Below are positions 1 to 10,142 of a DNA stretch of 64,000 nt, piece by piece. Each line of letters opens with the position of its first letter. Within the stretch, counting starts at the first letter, position 1. Under the pieces are notes generated by a model. That model was not told the DNA's origin. It made no database searches and saw only the letters and a list, made by a program, of their open reading frames with translations. The translations under genes were made by a program, and so were the position numbers. The stretch comes from Pogostemon cablin (lineage: Eukaryota; Streptophyta; Magnoliopsida; Lamiales; Lamiaceae), in contig CM042953.1 of the NCBI GenBank assembly GCA_023678885.1, positions 2,120,563 through 2,184,562 on the forward strand, given 5' to 3'.

Positions 1-1310
1 AAAACCTGTTCGCTTGTAGCTATGCTTAGTTGATCCGGATTCTTTTAAATTTTGCTGCTCATATTGAATTATGAGGAACAGCAAATAGATGTCAAGACAG
101 CTTTCCTGATTGGAAGTCTTGAGGAAAACATCTATGTGGAGCAATCAAAATAATTCATTGCAAAGGGCTAAGCGCATTTTAATAGTAAGCTTATAGGTGT
201 CCATCAATGGACTAAACCAAGCTTTGAGATTGTGAAACATCTGTTTTGAAAAGGAAATCCATAGATATGGATTTATTCAATGAGCGGATGTATCTTGTGT
301 ATTGTAAAGAGTGACGGAAACGTGGTGGTAATTCTTGTACTATACGTAGATAGTATCTTGCTCATTGGAGACAATGAAAGAGTATTATCGGGCGTATGGT
401 TATGATTAAGAAAATAGTATGATATGAAGGACTTAAGAAAAGTAAAATATATCCTTTTGATCACGGTAATACTGATCATATGAAAGGATGTTATGCTTAT
501 CTCAAGTTTCATAAATGATACAGTCCATACTCGTTTAGCATGTAAATTTATCTAAGTGAATGTGTCTTTGAGACACAAGAAGAAGATAAAGAGGATGAAA
601 GCGGTTCCTTATGCTTCGGCGAATAAGGAAGCTTAATCTAAGGAATGCTATGAACAATATTGGATATCTGTTTTGCTGGATGCATGAACAGTGGGTATCA
701 ACGTAACCTGGAACAAGAATGATGAACTGTAGTAAGACATATATAAAGTGCCTAAGAAGGACTGGAAATTATATGTGGATTTACTAAACAGATTCACTGC
801 TTCTTGTGGATTACGTAGATTCAGATTTTTTAGTCAGATTGGACGGCAGTAAATTCACCTCAAAGGTTATGTGTTTAATCTTAGGAAGTAGAGTCATAAT
901 GTGGAGGAGTGTTATATAGAAATATATTTCAGACTCCGGACTCCATCATGGAAAGATGATGAATTGGAGCCTAAGAGGCAGCCAAAGTATCTATATGACT
1001 CTAGAGACTTCATGATGGACTTTGAAGTATTTCTAAGTTTGCCCAAGGTAATCACAATTTACATTGATGATATTGGTGCAGTTGCAAACTTGAAGAAATC
1101 ACAAGTCCATAAGGCAATTAAACACATGGAGCGCGAGTACCACCTGTTACGAGAAATCGTATGATGAGGGGAAGGTTGTTGTCGCCTAGATTGCATCGGA
1201 TGATGACCTAGTAAACCATTTACAAGGACCTTAAGGCGAGAGCTTTTAATGGTCGTGTAGTGGGAGTAGGAATCAGATGTATGGCAGAAGACATGACAGC
1301 ATAGTCTTTT
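1..1310 (+). pseudogene. Degenerate copia RT-RNase H of element A
   Basis: By alignment to copia B this is the reverse transcriptase and RNase H end of a copia polyprotein. Recognisable pieces are the RT segment 'QMDVKTAFL' (degraded, near 85-115), a YVDD-box relic 'LYVDSILLIGD' near 340-370, and the RNase H end at 1060-1160, where 'YIDDIGAVAN' and 'HMEREYHLLREI' match the usual YCDNSGAVAN...HIERKYHLIREI. Stops and frameshifts are frequent, so no enzyme can be made. The Gly codon of the usual 'QPEGF' motif is a stop here (about 153), as it is in copia C. The longest open piece is 901-1164. Confidence 0.85.
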
Positions 1311-1326
1311 AGTATAAGTGGGAGAT

Positions 1327-2529
1327 TGTTGGATTGTTTACTAAAAGTCTAGCTTTAGTATGAACAATGTCATAACAATATTTGAAATGAGAATCATTGA
1401 TCAAATGATTGCATCTTATAATTTATTTTATATGCATGATGCAATAGTCCATTTACTTTATATTGTAGATAATATGTTGTGCGACAACACGCGGAAGATC
1501 ATATTATCGGTTTCCTTATAAAGTATAAACAGATGCTCACAACTGAGATAGACGGGGACTCTCTATCGGTATGGTTGTAATGTGGTTTGGTATTAGCTTG
1601 TCTTGGCTATAGAATCACATTAGTGCACTTGTGTGTATTGAGCAGGACCGCCTGAGATCGTTCAACTTATACTGACTTATAGAAGAACTTGATCTCTGTT
1701 ATTATGGAAGTTCGTGCTCTTAATCCCTATACAATAACCTCGACACGTAGGGCAGTATGTATTTCTTTGATTCATCAATGGGTGAGATTTATATGTATTA
1801 AATCAACAAACTCGGTGAGTTGGGAAGTAGTGCTGTATCTATGGTGTGCTGTTGATTGTAGAAGGAATCCATGTCCGTCATAGGTTGATGATGTCCCCTT
1901 GAGGAGCTCATAAGGTTTATCATGTAAATCTTGCAAGTGGATTAATTTCCGGCATGATAAAAAGGTTGAGTGGTACTACTCTCGGATGAGATATTAATTA
2001 ATTTGAGTTGTCAGTAACTTAATTAATTAATGGGCATTGTATATCTTAAACATGGGGAGACTATCGGGCTTATAATAAGAAAGAGCCCAGAACATAATTT
2101 GGGATTGGATGGGTAGTGCAATAATAATATTTTAGTGGACTATATTATTATTATTTGATTAAATTAAAAGCTTTGGGCTAAGCTTGGTTAATTAAATTAA
2201 ATTGAGGCCCAGCCCAATTTCTCCTCCTGGTCCCTGCAGTAGCCCTTATAAATAAGTTATCTCAGTTCCTGTTAACCCTAAGTCAGTGCCTCATTTGACA
2301 GTTAGAAAGAACAGGAGCAGATTGAGAGAATCCTGCGGATTGTTGCCCACACAACAGCAGGATTCAACTTGGGACATACTGCAGAAGATTGAGAGGTGGT
2401 TCTCTGCAACGGTTCATCCTCTACATCAATCCAGAAGTACGGTAAACAAGATTTTATTGCTTCCGCTGTTATTTGTTTGCCTGATAACCTTTAATGAATC
2501 GCATTCACCACAAGATCCAATTGCCAACA
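1327..2529 (+). repeat. 3' LTR of copia A
   Basis: It starts TGTTGGATTG directly after the polypurine tract and ends CCAACA, the standard TG...CA inverted termini of a copia LTR. It is 1203 bp long. A TATA-like box, TTATAAATAA, lies at 2246-2255, preceded by a cluster of GGGCC/GGCCC and TGGGCT-type motifs (about 2090-2225). Short open frames inside (1689-1883, 2286-2537) have no recognisable protein content and are chance frames of the LTR. Confidence 0.9.
2246..2255 (+). promoter_or_regulatory. TATA-like box of copia A LTR
   Basis: TTATAAATAA sits where the other copia LTRs in the window have TATAAAAG or TATATAAG, a little downstream of a conserved 'ctcctggtccctg' stretch. It is the likely RNA polymerase II promoter core of the LTR. 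The position is inferred from sequence only. Confidence 0.5.
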
Positions 2530-2640
2530 GTGCTTAACCTGAGGTATGATGCTGTGAATAGAAGGTTGGGAGAGATGAATGAGAACTACGAGGCACTTGA
2601 TAGAAGGGTCGATAATTTTATTAGGGACTTCGACCATTGA
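2530..2640 (+). pseudogene. C-terminal end of F's last ORF (Athila extra-ORF type)
   Basis: The frame is open from the copia A junction at 2530 to TGA at 2638-2640. It encodes about 36 residues rich in charged amino acids, ending 'DRRVDNFIRDFDH', with a heptad-like pattern (LRYDAVNRRL.EMNENYEAL) suggesting a coiled coil. Its place, followed by a long noncoding region and an LTR, matches the ORF that Athila-group elements carry after integrase. The rest of the protein lies upstream of copia A, off the window. No domain can be named. Confidence 0.55.
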
Positions 2641-2898
2641 TGCAATGATACTGATGATGATGCTCCGGAGGAGTAGAGTGCGCTAGGTTTTTCTCTTTAT
2701 CTGATTTCTCTCATCTCCCTTCTATTTTCACTTTATAGGTTGGGGTTCGATTGATGTTTGATTTGAGTTTTATAAGATTTATGCGTGAGTGGTATGTACC
2801 GTATTGATGATATTGATGGTGTTGATGGATATTTGTGTACTTGATGATGATTGATGATTTGATATTGACTCTTTGGTATGCATGTGCATTGTACTTAT
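2641..2898 (+). other. Noncoding 3' region of F, left piece
   Basis: AT-rich and TGAT-rich sequence with no ORF. It continues at 23391 once copia B and one copy of CTTAT are removed. This matches the long untranslated stretch between the last ORF and the polypurine tract of Athila-type elements. Confidence 0.6.
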
Positions 2899-4101
2899 TG
2901 TTAGATTTTATACTAAAAGCCTAGCTTTTGTATTGAACAATGCTTTAACAATTTTGTTTGAAATGAGAATAATTTGATCAAACGTTTTACATATTATAAA
3001 TTGTTATTTATATGTTTGTGCAAAAGTTCATTTACTTTATATTGTAGATAATATGTTGTGCGACAACACGCTGAAGATCATATTATTGGTTTCCTTATAA
3101 AGTATAAACAGATGCTCACAACCGAGATAGACGGGGACTATCTATTAGGATGGTTGTAGTGTGATTTGGTATTAGTTTGTCTTGACTATAGAATCACATT
3201 AGTGCACCTTGTGTGTCTTGAGCAGGACCGCATGAGATCGTTTAACTTGTACTGTCTATATAGGAGAACTTAATCTCAGTTATTATGGATGTTCGTGCTC
3301 TTAATCCCTATACAATAACCTCGACACGTAAGGTAATATATATTTCTTTGATTCATCAATGGGTGAGATTTACATGTATTAAATCAACAAACTCGGTGAG
3401 TTGGGAAATAGTATTGTCTCTATGGTGTGCTGTTGATTGTAGAAGGAATCCATGTCCGAATAGGTTGATGATGTCCCCTTGAGGAGCTCATAAGTTTTAT
3501 CATGTAAATCTTTCAAGTGGATTAATTCCAGCATGATAATAAGGTTGAGTGGTACTACTCTCGGATGAGACATTAATTAATGGAGTTGTCAGTAACTTAA
3601 TTAATTAATGGACATTGTATATCTTAAACATGGGGAGATTGTCGGGCTCATAATAAGAAGGAGCCCAAAATATAATTTTGGGATTGGATGGGTAGTGAGG
3701 TAATAATATTTTAGTGGACTATAATATTATTATTGGATTTAATTTTAAGCTTTGGGCTAAGCTTGGTTAATAAATCTAATTAAGGCCCAATCCAATTTCT
3801 CTTCCTGGTCCCTGCTGTAGCCCAAGTATAAAAGTCATCTCAGCTCCCTTCAATCCTAAGCTTGCGCCACTATTGACGTGAAAGAGAGGAGAAGGAGCAG
3901 ATTGAGTGGATTCTAGAGATTGTTGCCCACACAACAATAGAGTTGACTTTGGGTCATACAGTAGAAGATCAGAGGTGGTTCACTACTGTTCATCCTCTAC
4001 ATCAACCCTGAAAAAAGGTAAACTTTTATTTTGCTTCCGCTGTAATTGTTTCTTTGGTTTCCTAACGGATCACGCTGATCCAATCGATCGAATAGCCAAT
4101 A
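2899..4101 (+). repeat. 5' LTR of copia B
   Basis: It starts TGTTAGATTT and ends CCAATA, a decayed form of CCAACA. The TATA-like box GTATAAAAGT is at 3826-3835, preceded by TGGGCT/GGCCC motifs. It is of the same family as the LTRs of A and C but a distinct subfamily, with 'AAAGCC' near the start where A and C have 'AAAGTC'. Small open frames in it are not genes. Confidence 0.92.
3826..3835 (+). promoter_or_regulatory. TATA box of copia B 5' LTR
   Basis: GTATAAAAGT follows 'tgtagccca'. The same arrangement recurs in the 3' LTR (23115-23123) and, as CTATATAAGT, in copia C. It is a likely TATA box inferred from position and conservation. Confidence 0.55.
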
Positions 4102-4103
4102 AT

Positions 4104-4115
4104 TTGTATCAGAGC
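4104..4115 (+). other. Primer-binding site of copia B (tRNA-iMet type)
   Basis: The bases after the LTR read tTGTATCAGAGC, one change from TGGTATCAGAGC, the plant copia primer-binding site complementary to the 3' end of initiator tRNA-Met. Copia C has the unmutated form at 49124-49135. Confidence 0.85.
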
Positions 4116-5170
4116 ATTGGTTTCGTGGTGAAACATGAGACGTTAAGTAGGGTTTGTGCCATACATGTGTTAATTGTCGAATTGAATGCATATATGAAAG
4201 GGATTATTTGATTATGTAAAATAATCCAGATTTAATCGCATCATAGATAGCATGTTATTAGGGTTTGTATAATTTTGAATTATCCATGAAATTTGTTGTT
4301 CTATAATACTAGAAATCATACACACACACGACTGATGGCTCAGTGCGGTGGCGGTTGAGGTCTGAAGAAAGTGAAATGTGAGCCTTGGTGATGCATCAGC
4401 CCGATTGGGCGGTCATGGACTCACGGCGATTGATGGGCAGAACTACCATGGCTGGTGAAAATCATATACGGCTGTGAATGGTGAAAAAGTAATGGCGAGT
4501 GATGGACAGCCTTAGCGATGGCTGTGATTGTCAAAGCCTGCAACGACAGCACGACAGTCGTCTGCACACGGCGGTGGGGTTCACTGCAACATCGACGGTG
4601 GCCATGGCAGACTGTGGGATGCATCCTGGCGAAACCCGAAAGTGGACTGAAATGGGTGTGTTGACTATTGTTTCGGGCGAGTCCATTGAAGTATCCAAGA
4701 GGGTCTCCAAGATGGCTGCGGGGCTAGAGCAGCAAATAGGATGTCGGATCTGTCACGTTTGTTTCGGGCTGATCTGCTGGTGCTTCCGGTTGAGTCTGAG
4801 GTCTCTTCCGAGCAGGTTCCGAGACCATCGACTGGCGGCAGATGGAGAAGCGTCATAGCGTGGCTGCACATGACGTCACCAGGCCTTCCGCTGCAATTCC
4901 CAGTCTTTCATTGTTGATCTTCAGGTTGTTTTCGGAATGCTTCATGGCTGGGAGAGTTTGCACGGCAATAGGCTGGCGGCGAGACTCCGGTGGGCTAATG
5001 GCACCACAACCGAGAGCGGCAGCATCGAGTAGTTCGCGGGACTGCTACCGGATCACATCTGATTGCGGCTGGAAGGATAAAGGGGAAGTTATCCAAGCGC
5101 GTGTGTACTTCTCTAACTTAAGGCACATAAGCTTGCGCAATGGACTTGGGATCAAATAATGGTGCACACT
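4116..5170 (+). other. Untranslated leader of copia B, part 1 (GC-rich segment)
   Basis: There is about 1 kb between the PBS and the nested gypsy. The stretch 4330-5060 is much more GC-rich than its surroundings and holds open frames on both strands (for example 4499-4858 and 4842-5159) with no recognisable domain. Copia C has a GC-rich leader in the same place (about 49370-50200) that is not obviously alignable except at its end (5075-5170 matches 51015-51110). I read it as noncoding leader; capture of a host sequence is possible but unproven. Confidence 0.6.
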
Positions 5171-6929
5171 TGATCGTAGTCATTTTCACCTAGATTTTAG
5201 TGTCTTTATTTGTGTATTTTCGGATGTTTTTATTCGTATTTGTGTTAATTTTGGTGGAGTTATTATTAATTTGAGGAATGTGGTATAAATTGATAGAATT
5301 GTGTAAATGGGTTTAAATATATGTTAAAATAGGTCAAGAAATGGACAAAAATAGAGTCGGGAGAGAAAGGGAGACGGAAGAACAGGCCATGTTGGTACAC
5401 GGGCCATGTGCGGAACACGGCCCTGTAACCACTAGCCGTGTAGCGTCATCAGAACTAGCTGCTCGCCCAAAAAGATGGCCGTGCACTGGTACACGGGCCG
5501 TGCGTCGCTGCACGCCCTGTGTGCGTTGCACGACCCTGTAAGAAAAAGCCGTGTATTGTCACTAGAAAATGCTACACGGCCATGACCATGGCCGTGCAGT
5601 GTAGCTCGAGCCGTGTCCTGAAGCACGCACAACACGCCGAAGTAGGTGTGCCCCACACGGGCCGTGTGCTGCAGCACGGGCCGTGTAGGTGCAAAATCCT
5701 ATGTAATTTTTAGAATGTTTCGGAAGCTTCTAGAAGGTCCATAAGTGATATAAAACCATGACTTGTGCGAAATTTATTAAAGGAATTCATAAAAGATCAG
5801 ATTGGTGCAGTTACACACACTAAAACGCCACATTTCCTCACACACTAGATCCATAATCCATCTTTACCATCTAGATCCATCAAACCACCATTTGATTTAT
5901 ATTTTCAATCTATAAAACCTTCATCCCATCCATCCTACCACCATTTGAAAAGATTGGAGCATCAATTGTTGAAGGAGTTGATCAATTGAAGAGGAGGAAG
6001 GCTTTTCTTGTGCAAGGGAAACAAATCTACTTTCCAATTGTTAATTTTCTTCTTATTATGGCTCAAATGGAGCTAAGCTTGATTTGTAATGAATTAATCA
6101 CCATGTTAAGTGGCTAGTTTTATAGTAGGGCTAGTCATATGAGTGATTGAGGGGGAGAGTTAGATATGTAAAACTTGAGTAGTGATTTGAATTGATTTGT
6201 GGATTATCTTCTATGATATATCAATCACGTTTCATTTCAATGTATGTGTGATTAAATTCTCTATTCATTATATTAGGATGATCATTCCAATGTTGTGGGT
6301 GAAGCTTTAATTGAATCATATATTGAGTTGAGTATGCATGTTAGTAGAAGGGGAGGTAAGTCATACCCTCCTTAGGCTTAGAACATTCATAGAGGGACAC
6401 TTAAGTAATTGAGTGAAAAGAACCAACTTTTGATCATAGTACCTTAAGGGAATTGAGATTAAGACCAATATTAGGAGACTTAGACTTGTAAAAGAGTCGA
6501 GAACCTAGTTTTCTTGGCCATAGGGACTAGGGGTAAATTTGTTATTGCTTTTAATTCACAAGTTAATGAGAATTACTATGAAGTGTTTTGCATATCTAGC
6601 TCAAGTCTCAACTATAAGTATGATTAGCCTTGCTATCTTCTCAAGTGTATTCTACATCCATTCCATTAATCTTTTGCTCGTTATTGGATCATTTACTTAG
6701 CTAGTTTACATTCTAGTTATTTTAGTAGAATCTTAAGCATTAGTTTTAATACCAAACCTTCAAACATATTATCTTTACAAAGCATAAATTGATGAACAAT
6801 TCAAATACTAGCCAATGTTTGCTTTCCCTTGGGATGACAATCTTATAAATTTTGAACTTGGTCACACGTATACAACAACGGTAGAGTACACTTGCTCTTG
6901 ACATTTTATTAAAAATGCGACTAAGTTCA
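5171..6929 (+). repeat. 5' LTR of gypsy H
   Basis: It begins TGATCGTAGTC and ends CTAAGTTCA immediately before the PBS. A dense array of GGCCGTG(T/C) and ACACGGCC motifs covers 5395-5692, including a perfect inverted repeat CACGGCCATG-ac-CATGGCCGTG (5575-5596). A TATA-like GATATAAAACC follows at 5747-5757. The small open frames across the array (5341-5713, both strands) reflect the GC-rich repeats, not proteins. Confidence 0.92.
5395..5757 (+). promoter_or_regulatory. Motif array plus TATA box in gypsy H 5' LTR
   Basis: More than a dozen copies of ACACGG(G)CC or GGCCGTG on both strands are packed in 300 bp, ending at about 5692. The GATATAAAACC box lies about 55 bp further on. The same layout recurs in the 3' LTR (16376-16725), inside H ahead of ORF3 (11935-12167), and in gypsy D. 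An upstream activating or repressing protein-binding array is the simplest reading, but binding is inferred. Confidence 0.55.
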
Positions 6930-6948
6930 TGGCGCCGCTTGCTGGGGA
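6930..6948 (+). other. Primer-binding site of gypsy H (tRNA-Asp type)
   Basis: TGGCGCCGCTTGCTGGGGA starts right after the LTR. It matches, apart from an extra base and one change, the complement of the plant tRNA-Asp 3' end (TGGCGCCGTTGCCGGGGA), the usual primer of Athila-group elements. Confidence 0.82.
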
Positions 6949-7108
6949 AATGTTAAATATTTGGCTGTAACGAGTTTGAAGTTGATTAGTTTTGATAAGG
7001 ATTTCTTTTATTTGTTATTTGTTTACTTGTCTTGGTTGTTTTGGGAGCTAATTTGGAAATTTTTGTAAGTACACGCAAACGTGTTCAAGGTCTCAATCTA
7101 TTGAACCT

Positions 7109-8506
7109 TTGAACTTGGAATTAGAAGCTACCTTAAGAAGACAAAGACAAGGAGTGTTAGAACCTACAGAAGAAAGTATGGAAGAAGTAAGGGATAATGC
7201 AAACATGGTGAATGAAGAAGGCAATATGAGGAATTTTGATGGAGGTTATAATGCTAGAGGGGGCTATAATAATCCGGAATTTGTGCCACAAGTGTATGCT
7301 CAACAAATGCACTTGCAAAACCAACAAATGCAAGCTATTATTCAAAATTTGATGGCACAACAAGAAGCAAGGAATAATCCTCCGGTGGTGCAAAATCAAC
7401 CCCGTGGAAATGGACATAATAGAGGTGGAATATTATGGAATGGGCCCGCCATTGAATGTGAATAATTTTGAGATAAAGACGGGATTGATCAACATGGCGC
7501 AAACAAATTAATTTTGTGGTGGTACTATGGAGGATCCGAATGCTCACTTAGCCCAATTTACGGAGTTAGCAAACACAATAAACATAAATGGGGTAAGTGA
7601 GGATGTTGTTAAATGATGTTTTTCTCATTTTCATTAAGAGATTGAGCTAAGGCTTGGTATCATACTATATGGAATCAACAAGTGCTTGCAAGTCCTCAAC
7701 AAGGCATGACTATGCCTAATATGGGTCAATCTTCTCAAAATTGTCAAATGTCTACATCCGTACCTCAACAAGGTATGTCCTCTAATTTTGGAATGCAAGA
7801 TGCATAGTGTCCACTGGATATGACGCTTGAGGAAGTTACCTTCATGCAAGGAAGGAATTTCCAAGGAAATTATGGTGGTAACTTTGGAAGTCATGGAGGA
7901 GGATATCCACAAAGGCAAGGAGGATAGGGGCAAGGTAACTTTTAAGAAAATTTTAACCAACCTCGGAGGTATGAAAATTTATCGTATGAGAATCAGGAGA
8001 ATACACTTACTCTTCCACCGGGCATCAATCCGGGGGAGAAAGCTCCAAATGGTGAAGGAAAGTCCACCATGGAAGATCAAATGATTAAGATGTTTGACTA
8101 TTTGAAGCAAAGAGATGAAGTGATTGATAATAGATTCAAAGCCTTGGAGACACAAATGAGTCAAATGGCAAGTGAAAGGGGGGATGTTCATCGACAAGGG
8201 AAATTTTCATCTACAACCATTACTAATCCGAAGGAGCAATGTAAGGCGATTGAACTTCGTAGTGGAATAAAATACGAAGGGCCTTCTATGCCAATGGAAG
8301 TGGAGGAGGTAGAGTGTGAAGTTGAGCCCATGGAAAGCTTGGATGAAAAAGGGAAAGAGAAAGGAGTTGACATTGTCGAAAAAGATGAAAGTTCCTCTAT
8401 AGTTGAAGAAGAGAAAGTGAAGTCTCCAAAGAAGTGGGAGAGATGTGGAGAAGCAAAACAAAAAGAGAAAGAAGAGAAGTTTGAAGAGATGAATGGGGGA
8501 TTCTGA
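7109..8506 (+). pseudogene. Gag relics of gypsy H
   Basis: Open pieces 7109-7465 and 8069-8506 plus intervening broken frames. The first piece is Gln/Asn-rich (repeated QQM/QNQ) and is followed by a capsid-like scrap 'FSFSLRD*AKAW' near 7620-7660, resembling the FPFSLRDKAKAW motif of Athila/Tat gag. Sequence then jumps to a Gly-rich stretch (GNYGGNFGSHGGGYPQ) and a basic tail with 'TTITNPKEQ' and 'AIELRSG', also typical of these Gags. Several stops and an apparent internal deletion of the capsid core make it nonfunctional. Confidence 0.7.
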
Positions 8507-8792
8507 AGTTGCCCGTGGCAATTCTGTTTCCACAAAGGTATTTGAAAAAGGGATTAGAAGAAATATTTGCCAAGTATGCTGAGATGTTGAAGAAGATACA
8601 CGTGAATATTCCTTTTGTGGAGGCTCTACTTCAAATGCCCAACTACTCCAAATTTTTGAAGGATATTTTGTCAAAGAAAAGAAGCTTGGGAGAGTTTGAA
8701 ATGGTGAACCTTACGGAGGAATGTAGTGCAATCTTGCAAAAGAAACTTCCCCCTAAATTGAAAGATCCGGGAGTTTCACCATTCCATGTGAG

Positions 8793-9329
8793 ATGGGAGA
8801 ACATGAGAACTACAAAACTCTATGTGATTTGGGAGCTATCATTAATTTGATGCCATTGTCAATCTTTAAGAAGTTAGGCATTGGAGAGGTCAAACCGATA
8901 TTGGTTACACTTCAATTAGCCAACCGGTCGTTGACATATCCGAAGGGAGTTGTGGAAGATGTTTTGATCAAAGTTTGAAAGTTTGTATTTCCCGTGGATT
9001 TTGTGGTACAAGATATGGATGAGGATGCAAATGTTCCATTAATACTTGGTCGGCCATTTCTTGCCACAGGGAAGGCATTGATAGATGTGGAGAAAGGAGA
9101 GCTCACTTTGAGGGTGAATGAAGAGGAGGTTATATTTTTGTTAAGAGAGGCTATGAGGTATCCACGGAACATGAAAGAATGTAGAAGAGTGGAGATTGTG
9201 GACAACATTGTTGAAGAGCATATGTATCACCTTCATTCCAAGGATCTGTTGGAAATTATCATAAGTCATTCTTACTCTATTAAATCTCTTAAATCTAAAT
9301 CTTCTTTTTGTTTGAAAATGATGAAATGA
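8793..9329 (+). pseudogene. Aspartic protease region of gypsy H
   Basis: Frames 8793-8978 and 8994-9329. The active-site motif reads 'CDLGAIINLMPLSIFKKL', where the catalytic Asp is kept in the D-L-G-A form usual for Athila/Tat proteases. The second conserved block 'VPLILGRPFLATG' follows at about 9034-9070, then 'ALIDVEKGELTLRV'. A TGA at 8976-8978 splits the two blocks in the same frame. This domain would process Gag-Pol. Confidence 0.82.
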
Positions 9330-9454
9330 TTGATGATTTACATGGTTTAAATGCTTGTAGGGCACTTACAAATGATGAAGAAAATATGAAGAGGTGGAGA
9401 AACTTGAGGAAGGACCAAAAGAGGAAGTGCAAGAGAAAAGAAGGTGGAGTTGAA

Positions 9455-9990
9455 ACCGTTGCCTGAGCATTTGAAATATGCTTACTTGGAAAAAGATGAA
9501 ACGTATCCGATGCTAAATGATGCTCTCACTTCATCGCCAATACTCATCACTCCGGATTGGAGTTTGCAATTTGAATTTCATTGTGATGCTAGTGATTAAT
9601 CCATTAGAGTGGTGTTGGGACAAAAAAGGGAGAAGAAGTTTAGAGCAATCTATTATGCCTCAAAGACCTTGAATGCTTGCCAAGTCAATTATACCACCAC
9701 GAAGAAGGAATTTTTAGCCGTAGTGTATGCTTTTGAGAAGTTTCGACCATACTTGGTTAAAACAGAAACGATTGTTTACATGGATCACACGGCTATAAAA
9801 TATCTTATGAACAAGAAAGATGCTAAATCTCGTTTAATCCATTGAGTATTGCTTTTGCAGGAATTTGATATGGTGATCAAGGACAAAAGAGGTGTGGAGA
9901 ATATGATAGCAGACCATTTATCAAGATTGGAAAATGGAGGCGAGAATGAAGATGTAAAACCAATTGGGAATGAGTTTCCGGATGAAGAAA
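9455..9990 (+). pseudogene. RNase H region of gypsy H with RT deleted
   Basis: At about 9450-9509 the frame has 'LKPLPEHLKYAYLEKDETYP', the stretch that normally leads into reverse transcriptase. It then jumps at 9509/9510 to 'ALTSSPILITPDWSL.FEFHCDASD', the start of RNase H. The whole RT domain, including its YVDD box, is missing. RNase H continues with 'YYASKTLNACQVNYTTTKKEFLAVVYAFEKF', 'DHTAIKYLMNKKDAKSRLI' and 'MIADHLSRLEN'. Stops at 9597-9599 and 9843-9845 (the latter Trp to TGA) break it. Confidence 0.85.
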
Positions 9991-10142
9991 TTTTGCTATT
10001 GGAAGTTGAGCAAGTATGTTCTCTCATTGTGAATGTTCCGCCTTGGTATGCCAACTATGTTAACTTTAATGTTTGTGGAATTGAGCCTACATTTCTTAAT
10101 GAGTACAAGGAGAAGAAGTTTCATGTTCAAGTGAAGAAGTAA

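Larger units (their letters stand above)
1..2529 (+). mobile_element. Copia element A, 3' part (5' end outside window)
   Basis: The right-hand part of a Ty1/copia retrotransposon: degenerate RT-RNase H sequence, a polypurine tract (AAGTGGGAGAT, ending at 1326) and a 3' LTR. It is closely similar over its whole length to the right part of copia C (53464-55939), including the same lesions. Its LTR ends CCAACA at 2529, and the next base enters an open frame of a gypsy ORF, so A was inserted into the coding region of the outer element F. The target duplication cannot be checked because the 5' end is off the window. Confidence 0.88.

Noticed and set aside
901..1164. Independent 87-codon gene at the left edge
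   Set aside because: It is the RNase H tail of a copia polyprotein; the same piece occurs at 54354-54607 with a stop.
1689..1883. Short frames repeated in every copia LTR (1689, 3285, 48311)
   Set aside because: Conserved because the LTR DNA is conserved; they lie upstream of the TATA box and show no protein-level constraint.
5341..5713. Overlapping open frames on both strands in the H LTR (also 16242-16729 and 44065-44432)
   Set aside because: They are produced by the GC-rich GGCCGTGT array, differ between copies by frameshifts, and have no start context or domain.
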